Assembly: GCF_003606325.2 (NCBI RefSeq)
Contig: NZ_CP031843.2
Location: forward strand, 248,001-312,000
Direction: 5' to 3'
Length of the DNA: 64,000 bases
DNA from: Bartonella kosoyi
GTDB lineage: Bacteria; Pseudomonadota; Alphaproteobacteria; Rhizobiales; Rhizobiaceae
The notes below the pieces were generated by a model. It saw nothing but the letters and a program-made list of their open reading frames with translations, was not told the origin of the DNA and made no database searches. Numbering within the stretch: the stretch's first letter is position 1; each line of letters begins with the position of its first letter. Below are positions 8,612 to 17,117 of this stretch, piece by piece. The position numbers were made by a program, and so were the translations under genes.

Positions 8612-9004
8612 ATGAAAAAAATTGCTTTTATTGTAGGATTTTTTACTGCTTTAAGCCTACCGCTCTTCGGTTCACTTAATGCTTTTGCTGGCTCTTTAGT
8701 TATTGAAGTCCCAGATGATCCAGAGCCCACAACAGAAGTTACTACCTATCAATGCGAAACAGGGACAAGTAAAGAGTCTATTGAAGTAACCTATCTCAAT
8801 GCTGGGAACATTTCACTTGTTGATTTCAAATGGCAAGGAAAACGCATCATCGCTTCCCGTAGTATCAGTGCTTCTGGAACAAAATATATGGGAGGACCCT
8901 ATATATGGTGGACAAAAGGGAACGAAGCCATGCTTTCTGATCTCATCAATGACCCAGAAGAAAAAAATCTTATTCACTGTATAGAAGAACAAAAAACAGA
9001 ATAA
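8612..9004 (+). CDS. MliC-like secreted lysozyme inhibitor, second copy
   Basis: This 130-residue paralogue of the preceding gene has a signal peptide (SLNAFAGS cleavage region near residue 27), the paired-Cys MliC fold start YQCETG, VDFKWQGKRIIAS, and the consensus-like loops SASGTKY and WWTKGNEAML. These two loops match the MliC lysozyme-contact regions better than copy one. The Cys near residue 48 can pair with a Cys near the C-terminus (LIHCIEE). It faces the convergent pha operon, whose last stop is 17 bases away. Role in blocking host lysozyme in the periplasm is inferred from the family. Confidence 0.7.
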   Translation: MKKIAFIVGFFTALSLPLFGSLNAFAGSLVIEVPDDPEPTTEVTTYQCETGTSKESIEVTYLNAGNISLVDFKWQGKRIIASRSISASGTKYMGGPYIWWTKGNEAMLSDLINDPEEKNLIHCIEEQKTE

Positions 9005-9020
9005 AAAAGCTTATGGTATC

Positions 9021-9431
9021 TTAAAAATCGCTCTGGCTCGTATCACATGACATTTCTTCGGAAGCAGGTGTTTGTTTTTCCATGTGACGTGATAAAAGGG
9101 CCAGCGGTTTTTCTAATTTATTTTCTGAATAGTGTCGATAAGTTGCTGCTTGTGATACCAACATAGAAGCGACGGGTATTGTTACAAGTAAAAAAATCAC
9201 CAACAAAAATTCATGAAAAACAAAATGATGATCGACAAAAATTGAATAAAGAAACGACGCAACAAGAATACTACCAGCGCCCCAACTTGTACTCAACGAA
9301 AGCATATGTAAACGCTTATAAAAAGTGGGAAGACGCACCAATCCTATCGTTCCAACCAGTGTGAGACCAGATCCTAAAATCAAAAAAACAGTGACAGCAA
9401 GTGCAACAACAAGCGATGCATCATCCTTCAT
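9021..9431 (-). CDS. phaG: K+(Na+)/H+ antiporter subunit G
   Basis: Last gene of the Pha/Mrp antiporter operon. The 136-residue membrane protein has three predicted helices (VALAVTVFLILGSGLTLVGTIG; SWGAGSILVASFLYS; FLLVIFLLVTIPVASMLV) and the family motif TIGLVRLPTFYKRLH. Its hydrophilic C-terminal tail is longer than the typical MrpG. The start overlaps phaF by four bases. The complex exchanges cytoplasmic K+ or Na+ for external protons and is needed for pH adaptation in rhizobia. Confidence 0.9.
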   Translation of the reverse strand: MKDDASLVVALAVTVFLILGSGLTLVGTIGLVRLPTFYKRLHMLSLSTSWGAGSILVASFLYSIFVDHHFVFHEFLLVIFLLVTIPVASMLVSQAATYRHYSENKLEKPLALLSRHMEKQTPASEEMSCDTSQSDF

Positions 9432-9709
9432 TCAATAATCTCCCCCCGCATGAGAAATTTTGCCAAAGCAATACTTGATATAGGACCCAATAAGCCAACA
9501 ATAAGCGCTGCCACAAAATAAATGGTTGTTCCTGAACGGATATCAAAGGTCAGAAATAAAAGAATAGTGATTATATAAAGAGCATCCAACCCTACAATCC
9601 GATCTTGCGCCCGTGGCCCACGAATCAACCGAAATAAGGCGAGAATCATTGCCAAACTTAAAAAAAACTGTGAAAGATAAAGCCCCCAATAAAGGATCAC
9701 CATACTCAT
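9428..9709 (-). CDS. phaF: K+(Na+)/H+ antiporter subunit F
   Basis: A 93-residue protein with three transmembrane helices and the MrpF motif RLIRGPRAQDRIVGLDALY; the Arg-Asp pair is characteristic. It overlaps phaG at its end and phaE at its start, so translation is coupled through the operon. It is an integral subunit of the Pha cation/proton antiporter. Confidence 0.92.
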   Translation of the reverse strand: MSMVILYWGLYLSQFFLSLAMILALFRLIRGPRAQDRIVGLDALYIITILLFLTFDIRSGTTIYFVAALIVGLLGPISSIALAKFLMRGEIIE

Positions 9710-10191
9710 TAAAAAATCTCCAAAAGTAATTGCTCATAGCGTTTTTTGATCAATTTTTGGTAATCATATCCATTTTCAAAATTTAAGACATGAAGCAAAA
9801 GTTCACTATTCTTTCTATTATAGGCAATCCAAACAGTCCCTGGAGTTGCTGAAAGAATACAGGCCAAAACAGCTAAAGCGGTGCGACTTTCAAGCGAAAT
9901 GGGCACCACAATAAAACCAGACTGCTGTTTCCGAGTTTTTTTGGTTAAAACGAAGCAAGCCACAGCAATATTTGAAATAATAGAATCAATAAACACACGA
10001 AAAAACAGCTGAAAAACGGCACGCCAACTTTTAATCGTTATTTTTTCCGGCTCAAGAAGCCGCATCATCCAGCCCCCAAATAACGCAATGATAATTCCTA
10101 AAAGTAGTTGACCAAAACTAAAACCATTTAAAATCAGCCACATAAAAATAATTGCTACGCTAGAAAAAGGGAAAAAATAACAATGTTTCAC
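9709..10191 (-). CDS. phaE: K+(Na+)/H+ antiporter subunit E
   Basis: A 160-residue MrpE/PhaE-type protein with two N-terminal transmembrane helices (FSSVAIIFMWLILNGFSFG; LLLGIIIALFGGWMM) and a cytoplasmic domain with the family features ALAVLACILSATPGTVWIAY and LHVLNFE. It shares one base with phaD upstream and one with phaF downstream. In Mrp-type complexes this subunit is needed for assembly. Confidence 0.92.
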   Translation of the reverse strand: MKHCYFFPFSSVAIIFMWLILNGFSFGQLLLGIIIALFGGWMMRLLEPEKITIKSWRAVFQLFFRVFIDSIISNIAVACFVLTKKTRKQQSGFIVVPISLESRTALAVLACILSATPGTVWIAYNRKNSELLLHVLNFENGYDYQKLIKKRYEQLLLEIF

Positions 10192-11813
10192 TAATGAATC
10201 CCCCTATTTTCAAGAGAAAAATCATCTAAAACGCTACCAATATAATTTTGAGGTTCATACAAAGTTTTAGCTGTTTCAAACATATAACGACTAACAGGAC
10301 CAGCGACAATTGTAATAAGAAAACACAAAGCAAGCAGAACGGCAATGGGGGCAAATTCAATCACCTGTACCCGTGGAATCCTCCCTTCAAGAGAAATCCA
10401 AAAAGTTCGAATGCCCGTTCGTGTCATCGCAATAAAAGCCGCAAAACCAGAGAGAGTGACAAAAATCATAAAAAGCCAATCGTGATAAACAGGGAGAGAG
10501 GGAGAAATATTTTCTTTACTATGGTTTAAGAGTGCCACAAACATCATAAATTTAGCAACAAAACCAGAAAAAGGAGGTAGACCAATAATCAAAAGTGCAC
10601 AAAGACCAAAACAAGCTCCAAGAATTGCCAAAGTTACCGGTAAATAAGTCCCTACCTCATCTTCCTCCTCCTCTTCATCGTCCCCATAGACTTCCATTGT
10701 CACCGTCAAAACATTGGCAGCTACATCTTGACAGCGTTCAACCAATTCCACCAAAAGAAAAAAAGCCCCCAGAGCCAAAGTTGAGGAAACAATATAAAAG
10801 AGTGCGCCTGCAATCAGAGCTGTATTGCCGATCCCAATTGCTGTTAACAATGTCCCAGAAGAAACCAAAACACTATAAGCAGCCAAACGTACCAAGACTT
10901 GACTTGCCAACACCCCAACAAAACCAAAAGCCATAGTTGCAAGCCCACCGTAAAACAAAACCGTTTGACCAAAATGGCTAAAATGTCCACTTTCTGGACC
11001 AAACCATAACAATGTTAAACGTAAAATAATATAAATACCGACTTTGCTTAAAAGTGCAAAAGCAGCTCCCACAGGGGCTGCTGCTGCACTATAAGTTGGC
11101 ATCAACCAAAAATTCAATGGCCACACCCCTGCTTTAATTAAGAAAGCAATTCCCAAAAGTGCAGCCCCTATTTCGAATAAAGTCATATCGCTAGAAGTGA
11201 TATATTGCATTTTTACAGCCAAATCAGCCATATTGAGGGTGCCTACGATTCCGTAAATAAGTGCCGCACCAACGAGAAAAAACAACGAAGCAACCAGATT
11301 AATCACGACATAATGCAACCCCGCGCGCACACGTAAAGGACCAGAACCATGCAACGCAAGGCCATAAGAAGCTGTCAACATCACTTCGAAAAATACAAAT
11401 AAATTAAATAAATCACCTGTTAAAAAAGCACCGTTTATTCCAACCATGAAAAACTGCATCAATGACTGAAAATGAGGACCCACTTTATACCAATGCGCCC
11501 GTGCAAAAACCAACGCCGCGCTGATCAACAAGCTAGAAAGCAAAAGCATCATAGCACTTAAGCGATCAAGCACCAAAACAATACCAAAAGGAGAAGGCCA
11601 ATTACCAAGCCGATAAACATCCACAGCTGGTGCAACGTCAAGAGTACGCTTTACCAGTAAAACAGCCACGACAACTAACAATGCGGCAGAAAAAATACTT
11701 ATGAGTGATTTTAATTTTGAACGGCGTTCATCATAGAAAAGAAGAAGGGCTCCAGTACTTAACGGCAAAAGAATCGGCAAGATAAGAAGATAATGCACAC
11801 AAGCTCCCATCAC
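10191..11813 (-). CDS. phaD: K+(Na+)/H+ antiporter subunit D
   Basis: A 540-residue polytopic protein homologous to NuoM/NuoN and MrpD, one of the proton-translocating subunits. The conserved antiporter core includes FEVMLTASYGL (Glu in TM5) and the Lys region FLIKAGVWPLNFWLMPTYSAAAAPVGAA. Residues about 376-385 form a very acidic loop (GDDEEEEEDE) between two membrane segments; such a run is not part of the core fold and may bind cations or be a flexible cytoplasmic linker. The gene overlaps phaC by four bases. Confidence 0.93.
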   Translation of the reverse strand: MMGACVHYLLILPILLPLSTGALLLFYDERRSKLKSLISIFSAALLVVVAVLLVKRTLDVAPAVDVYRLGNWPSPFGIVLVLDRLSAMMLLLSSLLISAALVFARAHWYKVGPHFQSLMQFFMVGINGAFLTGDLFNLFVFFEVMLTASYGLALHGSGPLRVRAGLHYVVINLVASLFFLVGAALIYGIVGTLNMADLAVKMQYITSSDMTLFEIGAALLGIAFLIKAGVWPLNFWLMPTYSAAAAPVGAAFALLSKVGIYIILRLTLLWFGPESGHFSHFGQTVLFYGGLATMAFGFVGVLASQVLVRLAAYSVLVSSGTLLTAIGIGNTALIAGALFYIVSSTLALGAFFLLVELVERCQDVAANVLTVTMEVYGDDEEEEEDEVGTYLPVTLAILGACFGLCALLIIGLPPFSGFVAKFMMFVALLNHSKENISPSLPVYHDWLFMIFVTLSGFAAFIAMTRTGIRTFWISLEGRIPRVQVIEFAPIAVLLALCFLITIVAGPVSRYMFETAKTLYEPQNYIGSVLDDFSLENRGIH

Positions 11814-12151
11814 TTTACCTCACGTCCATCAACGTGATCTGAACCTGTTAACCCGCGTGAAACCAACAAAATAACCAAAAATAAAGCTGTTGTTGCAAAA
11901 CCAATCACAATCGAAGTTAAAACCAACGCCTGTGGAAGAGGATCAACATAATTCGCTGGATTGATAGCCATCGTAGGATCAACGATTGGTGCTGCATTAC
12001 TGCGTGGCCTACTCATTGCAAATATAAAAAGATTAACGCCATAGGATATCAAAGACAAACCAAGAATGACTTGAAAAGTTCGAGGACGCAAAATGAGCCA
12101 AATTCCCGATCCCACAAGAACACCAATAGCCAAAGAAAGAATAATTTCCAT
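11810..12151 (-). CDS. phaC: K+(Na+)/H+ antiporter subunit C
   Basis: A 113-residue NuoK-like (MrpC) protein with three transmembrane helices and the motif ILGLSLISYGVNLFIF near residue 30; the DPLPQALVLTSIVIGFATTAL stretch is highly typical of MrpC/MnhC. It sits between phaAB and phaD with overlapping ends. Note that this phaC is the antiporter gene and not polyhydroxyalkanoate synthase. Confidence 0.94.
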   Translation of the reverse strand: MEIILSLAIGVLVGSGIWLILRPRTFQVILGLSLISYGVNLFIFAMSRPRSNAAPIVDPTMAINPANYVDPLPQALVLTSIVIGFATTALFLVILLVSRGLTGSDHVDGREVK

Positions 12152-15072
12152 TAATTTTCCTTCCCTTTTAAAGCAGGTTTTTTACCGATTCGGTAACTCC
12201 GTATTGATTGATGTGCAAGTGCGATTAAAATGAGAATCGTTGCTCCCAACACAAGAGAAAACACACCAAAATCAAACAAAAAAGCAGAAGCTATAGGAAC
12301 CTTTCCAATCAATGGCACATAAATATATTGGAAAAATGATGTTAAAAAAGGGTACCCAACAAACAAAGCCCCTGCTCCCGTGACAACCGATAGCAATAAG
12401 CCAAAGCCCATCCAACGTAAAGGCAAAACTCTTAAATGATTTTCCACCCAACGAATATCCCGGGCAAGATACTGCAAAATGAAGCCTATCGCTAAAGTCA
12501 CACCACCAACAAATCCACCACCTGGAAGATTATGTCCTCGCACAAATAAATAAAAAGAAAAAGCAATAATAATGGAAAAGAGCCACCCCATAATAACAGA
12601 AGGAATAGCGAGATAGTTTAAGACTGTATCCCCCACATTTCGATTTGGTTGTGCCTTATCAAAAGCTTCCTGAACACGTTGTTGAAACGGCGGCTCAATA
12701 CTTTCAGGAGCAGGGCGAAATCGACGTAACAGAGCAAAGACAGTCAAAGAAACAACCCCCAAAACCACAACTTCACCCATGGTATCAAAACCACGGAAAT
12801 CAACCAACAATACATTCACAACATTGCGACCACCAGCACTCCAATAAGCATTTTTCAGAAAAAAATGAGAAACTGTTGTTCCTTGAGGACGTGTCATCAT
12901 CGCAAAAGAGAGCCATGCAACACCAGCACCTCCCATAATTGCTATAATGAAATCACGAGCACGACGTAAACGTACCCCGAAACGAATAGACTTTGGAGAA
13001 GGATTATGCACACGCTTAGGCAACCAACGCAAACCCAGCAATAATAAAACAGCTGTCACCACTTCAACAACCAATTGCGTTATAGCCAAATCGGGCGCAG
13101 AAAGCCATAAAAAGGTTGCACATGTCATTAACCCTGCTCCCCCCAAAAGCATGAGTGATGCAAGACGATGAAACTTTGCTTGCCAAGCGACTAAAAGCGC
13201 GCACAATCCACCGACAAGCCAAAGCGCGAGAAAAGGAATATCAAGTGGAAAAAGCGGCAACCCTCCTAGTGCAATGAAACCATCACGCCAAATCAAAAGA
13301 CCAACAAAAACAAAACACACAGCAAAAATCCAATGCAACTGGATTTGCAAACGACGTGTTGACAAAAGAGCTTCCACCGCACGGGCCCATTTCCAAGAAA
13401 TAATAACAAGAATGCGTTCAAAAATACGCGGTCCTTTCAAATGACGAAAAAAGGGAGCCCCATCATCACAAGATAAAAAATAACGCCGCCCAACAACATA
13501 GAGCAAGCCACCCCCAAATAAAGCCACCAAGCTCATCATTAATGGTGTATTAATCCCATGCCAAACAGCCAAGCTATAAGAGATCGTCATCGGCCCTAAA
13601 ACAGAGACAACAGCATTATCTAAAATAGGCCCGATTGTAAAATTAGGAAAAATACCAACGGCCAAACAAATAAACACCAAAAGTTCCATAGGTAAACGCA
13701 TAAAATGCGGTGGCTCATGGGGAGTTTTGGGTAATTTATCCGATTTTGGTCCCCAAAAGACACCATGAATAAAACGGATAGAATAGGTCACGCTAAACAA
13801 GCTAGCAAGTGTTGCAACATAAGGAGCAATCCAATCAAGCCATGATTCCATATGCGTTTCAACAGCTTCAGCAAAAAACATTTCTTTTGATAAAAAACCA
13901 TTGAGCAAAGGAACACCAGCCATTGCCGCACTTGCAACCAAAGCAAGAGTTGCTGTAATCGGCATAGAGCGATAAAGACCTGTTAGCTTACGCATATCAC
14001 GTGTTCCCGTTTCGTGATCAATAATGCCAGCAGCCATAAATAAAGATGCTTTAAAAGTAGCATGATTGGCCATATGAAAAATCGCAGCCACACATGCAAG
14101 GGGACTCCCAAGGCTTAAAAGCGTTGTAATCAATCCAAGATGACTAATCGTTGAGTAAGCAAGCAAGCCCTTTAAATCTTGCTGAAACATGGAAAAATAA
14201 GCACCAAGAAGAAGTGTTGAGAGTCCTGAAAAGCCAACCATCCAAAACCAAGAGTCTGTCCCAGAGAGCACGGGCCATAAACGAACCAGCAAAAATAACC
14301 CAGCTTTTACCATCGTTGCCGAATGCAAATAAGCCGACACAGGTGTTGGCGCTGCCATCGCATTAGGTAACCAAAAATGAAAAGGAAACTGTGCGCTTTT
14401 TGTTAATCCACCCAATAAAATACAAATAAGGGCGGGGATATAAAGCGAACTTGATCGGATCACATCTCCAGACTGTAAAATTTTATCCAGATCAAAACTA
14501 CCAACGATATACCCAATCAATAAAACCCCAATAAAAAGGGCAAAACCACCAAAACCTGTAATCGTTAAAGCCATACGCGCCCCTTCACGCGCGCTCGCAT
14601 TATGATACCAGTAACCAATCAACAAAAAAGAAAAAATACTGGTGAGTTCCCAGAAAACAACCAAAAACACGAGATTACCTGATAAAACAATCCCTGTCAT
14701 TGAGCCCATAAAGGCTAGAAAAAAAGAAAAAAATCGTGGTACAGAATCCGCGGGATCCATATAATAACGGGCATAAACAACGACAAGCAGACCAATTCCT
14801 GTAATGAGTAAGCAAAAAAGCCAAGACAGACCATCCATCCGGAGAATCAAATCACCTCCCCATTCTGGGAGCCAAGAAATATTCAAACGGATAATATGAT
14901 TGCCACGAATTGCCGGATAAAGCATGATTGTAAAAAGAAGACTAAAGAAAGCAATTCCCCCAGCAAACCATGCTTCATTATTTTTTGCTGTCGAACGAAA
15001 AAAGCCAATAACAGCACTTCCACAAAAGGGAAGCAAAATGAGCAATATTAGCATTGCTTCCCGTGTTGCCAT
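12151..15072 (-). CDS. phaA: K+(Na+)/H+ antiporter subunits A and B fused
   Basis: A 973-residue NuoL/MrpA-type protein with an MrpB-like C-terminal part, the fused form found in rhizobial Pha systems. The N-terminal two thirds hold the antiporter core, including VVFWELTSIFSFLLIGYWY and the KSAQFPFHFWLPNAMAAPTPVSAYLHSATMVKAG-type proton-channel region (cited here as key residues Lys, His and Pro around 225-255). The C-terminal part contains DLAITQLVVEVVTAVLLLLGLR and the MrpB-like HNLPGGGFVGGVTLAIGF. It is the first gene of the operon; a palindrome at 15100-15116 lies just upstream. Confidence 0.95.
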   Translation of the reverse strand: MATREAMLILLILLPFCGSAVIGFFRSTAKNNEAWFAGGIAFFSLLFTIMLYPAIRGNHIIRLNISWLPEWGGDLILRMDGLSWLFCLLITGIGLLVVVYARYYMDPADSVPRFFSFFLAFMGSMTGIVLSGNLVFLVVFWELTSIFSFLLIGYWYHNASAREGARMALTITGFGGFALFIGVLLIGYIVGSFDLDKILQSGDVIRSSSLYIPALICILLGGLTKSAQFPFHFWLPNAMAAPTPVSAYLHSATMVKAGLFLLVRLWPVLSGTDSWFWMVGFSGLSTLLLGAYFSMFQQDLKGLLAYSTISHLGLITTLLSLGSPLACVAAIFHMANHATFKASLFMAAGIIDHETGTRDMRKLTGLYRSMPITATLALVASAAMAGVPLLNGFLSKEMFFAEAVETHMESWLDWIAPYVATLASLFSVTYSIRFIHGVFWGPKSDKLPKTPHEPPHFMRLPMELLVFICLAVGIFPNFTIGPILDNAVVSVLGPMTISYSLAVWHGINTPLMMSLVALFGGGLLYVVGRRYFLSCDDGAPFFRHLKGPRIFERILVIISWKWARAVEALLSTRRLQIQLHWIFAVCFVFVGLLIWRDGFIALGGLPLFPLDIPFLALWLVGGLCALLVAWQAKFHRLASLMLLGGAGLMTCATFLWLSAPDLAITQLVVEVVTAVLLLLGLRWLPKRVHNPSPKSIRFGVRLRRARDFIIAIMGGAGVAWLSFAMMTRPQGTTVSHFFLKNAYWSAGGRNVVNVLLVDFRGFDTMGEVVVLGVVSLTVFALLRRFRPAPESIEPPFQQRVQEAFDKAQPNRNVGDTVLNYLAIPSVIMGWLFSIIIAFSFYLFVRGHNLPGGGFVGGVTLAIGFILQYLARDIRWVENHLRVLPLRWMGFGLLLSVVTGAGALFVGYPFLTSFFQYIYVPLIGKVPIASAFLFDFGVFSLVLGATILILIALAHQSIRSYRIGKKPALKGKEN

Positions 15073-15099
15073 TCTTTCAGCTCCATCCTGTCCTTAATA

Positions 15100-15116
15100 T
15101 TTTGTCATTGACAAAA
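15100..15116. promoter_or_regulatory. Perfect palindrome upstream of the pha operon
   Basis: TTTTGTCA and TGACAAAA flank a single central base, 28 bases before the phaA start. The position, between the likely promoter and the start codon, fits an operator for a dimeric regulator. The regulator is not identifiable. Confidence 0.45.
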
Positions 15117-15301
15117 CAAAAATTTATATTCTCACCCCCCATTGCACACTTAATGATAATAAGATTTAATAAAACTTAAAAGCTTTAAATTTTTCAAAAA
15201 ACAATGCCTGCATAGAAATGCTGCGCACCACACAAGCTCTCTTTTATTGTAAGAACAATAACGCTCACGACAAGAAGCAATTAAAATTTTATTTAATCTT
15301 T

Positions 15302-15799
15302 CTATCCTTTAAAAAAGCGCGATAAACACTGTCTACGAGGCCCATGAAAAGGCTGAAAACTATTATCATTTTGGTTATAGGAGCGATAACGCGCACGACA
15401 AGATTCAATATGCTGTTTAAGCATCCATGGCTCTTTTTTTTCTGAACTTTCAGAAGAAGCCGTTAAAAAAACTCTTTTAGCATCTGATACAACTTTTAAT
15501 GATGCGCCTTTTGTGCTTAAGTGTGGTGATGTAACAAAAGCCGCTTCAGGATACCACCAATTATCTTTATACCTAACATAACCACGCCGATAATGATGAT
15601 AACCCTTAAAACCATTCAGTTCTCTACGTCCCGTAAAAATCAAAGGCACCGAACTCTCTTGGACAGCGGTTTGAGAGACCAGTTTGGCTTTAGCATTACC
15701 TCTATTTTGCCCCAAATGAACAAGAGCAGTTGTTATCATGAAAAGACTGCTCATAAATATAAAAGCTAAAGCATAATATAATTTTTTTTTCATACGCAT
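15302..15799 (-). CDS. BA14K family protein
   Basis: A 165-residue protein with an N-terminal hydrophobic signal or anchor (residues about 7-27). The C-terminal 40 residues carry the BA14K signature: a Cys followed by RARYRSYNQNDNSFQPFHGPRRQC, close to the Brucella immunoreactive 14-kDa protein. An aromatic, basic middle segment (GYHHYRRGYVRYKDNWWYP) resembles the repeats of this family. BA14K proteins have been linked to lectin-like activity and LPS integrity in Brucella. The gene stands alone, divergent from nspC, and its 229-base upstream side faces the phaA promoter. Confidence 0.82.
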   Translation of the reverse strand: MRMKKKLYYALAFIFMSSLFMITTALVHLGQNRGNAKAKLVSQTAVQESSVPLIFTGRRELNGFKGYHHYRRGYVRYKDNWWYPEAAFVTSPHLSTKGASLKVVSDAKRVFLTASSESSEKKEPWMLKQHIESCRARYRSYNQNDNSFQPFHGPRRQCLSRFFKG

Positions 15800-15963
15800 A
15801 ACGCAAAACTCAAACTAATAAACAACAGTCGTTACAGAAAGCCTTTCTCTTGCTAGACAGAAACAGATTCTTTTCTTAAGATTCTTTTTTCTTGAGACAT
15901 TCTGTTACTCTTTGTACTAAACGCTGATCTCAAGAATAAGATCCTTTAAAAAAGAATGAATAA

Positions 15964-17064
15964 ATGATGATAAAAACCCCCTACTACCTTATAGACAAAT
16001 CGAAACTTATCAAAAATATGCAAACAATTTCTCGTTTACGAGAAATATCAGGAGCAAAAGTTTTGCTTGCTTTGAAATGTTTTGCCACATGGAGTGTTTT
16101 TGATTTAATGTCTGAGTTCATGGATGGAACCACCTCATCATCCCTTTATGAACTGCGCTTAGGAAGAGAAAAATTTGGCAAAGAAACCCATGCCTATTCG
16201 GTTGCGTGGGCTGATCACGAAATTGATGAAGCCTGTGGTTATGCAGATAAAATTATCTTTAACTCAATCCAGCAACTTCAACGCTTTTCTGATGCAACCA
16301 AAACCATTCAACGAGGTCTAAGATTAAATCCAGGAATAAGTGCATCCAATTTTGATCTTGCCAATCCATCGCGCCTTTTTAGTCGCTTAGGAGAAATGAA
16401 CCAAAATGCTATTAAAGAAGTTCTACCTCTCATCAACGGCTTAATGATCCATAACAATTGCGAAAATGCTGATTTTAGTCTTTTTAATCAAATGCTCGGG
16501 GTTATGGAAGAAAAGTTTTCAGAACTTTTTTCTGCCGTAGATTGGATAAGCCTTGGTGGTGGAATTCATTTTACAGCTGAAAATTATCCGCTAGAAGCTT
16601 TCGCAGAACGCTTAAAAAACTTTTCACAGACCCATGATGTCACTCTTTTTCTGGAACCAGGAGAAGCTGCTATCACCAAAAGCACTACCTTAGAAGTTAG
16701 CGTTCTTGATACATTGTACAACGAAAAGAATCTTGCCATCGTTGATAGCTCAATCGAAGCACATATGCTTGATCTTCTCATTTATCGTGAAAATGCCAAA
16801 TTAGAACCCAATCAAGGAGAACACGAAATTATGATCTGCGGAAAATCTTGTCTTGCTGGAGACATTTTTGGAACGTTTCAGTTTCAAAAACCTCTTCAAG
16901 TAGGGGATAGACTGTCTTTTCAAGATGCAGCAGGTTATACAATGGTCAAGAAAAACTGGTTTAATGGTGTGACAATGCCTGCTATTGTTCTAAAAGAGTG
17001 CGATGGTACATTAACGCTGCAACGCCAATTCAGCTACAATGACTATCGGACAAGCCTTTCATAA
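15964..17064 (+). CDS. nspC: Carboxynorspermidine decarboxylase
   Basis: A PLP-dependent fold-III decarboxylase of the alanine-racemase/ornithine-decarboxylase superfamily that removes the carboxyl group from carboxynorspermidine or carboxyspermidine. The PLP lysine is in LLALKCFATWSVF near residue 38, the phosphate-binding glycine loop is SLGGGIHFT, and the C-terminal catalytic Cys region is MICGKSCLAGD. At 366 residues the length is normal for NspC. It is followed after 53 bases by a saccharopine-dehydrogenase-like gene that makes its substrate, so both form the alternative polyamine pathway (without S-adenosylmethionine decarboxylase). Confidence 0.92.
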   Translation: MMIKTPYYLIDKSKLIKNMQTISRLREISGAKVLLALKCFATWSVFDLMSEFMDGTTSSSLYELRLGREKFGKETHAYSVAWADHEIDEACGYADKIIFNSIQQLQRFSDATKTIQRGLRLNPGISASNFDLANPSRLFSRLGEMNQNAIKEVLPLINGLMIHNNCENADFSLFNQMLGVMEEKFSELFSAVDWISLGGGIHFTAENYPLEAFAERLKNFSQTHDVTLFLEPGEAAITKSTTLEVSVLDTLYNEKNLAIVDSSIEAHMLDLLIYRENAKLEPNQGEHEIMICGKSCLAGDIFGTFQFQKPLQVGDRLSFQDAAGYTMVKKNWFNGVTMPAIVLKECDGTLTLQRQFSYNDYRTSLS

Positions 17065-17117
17065 AGATAACCACAAAAAACGTCATACAACAGTATTAAA
17101 AAGGAGATGAACCTACA

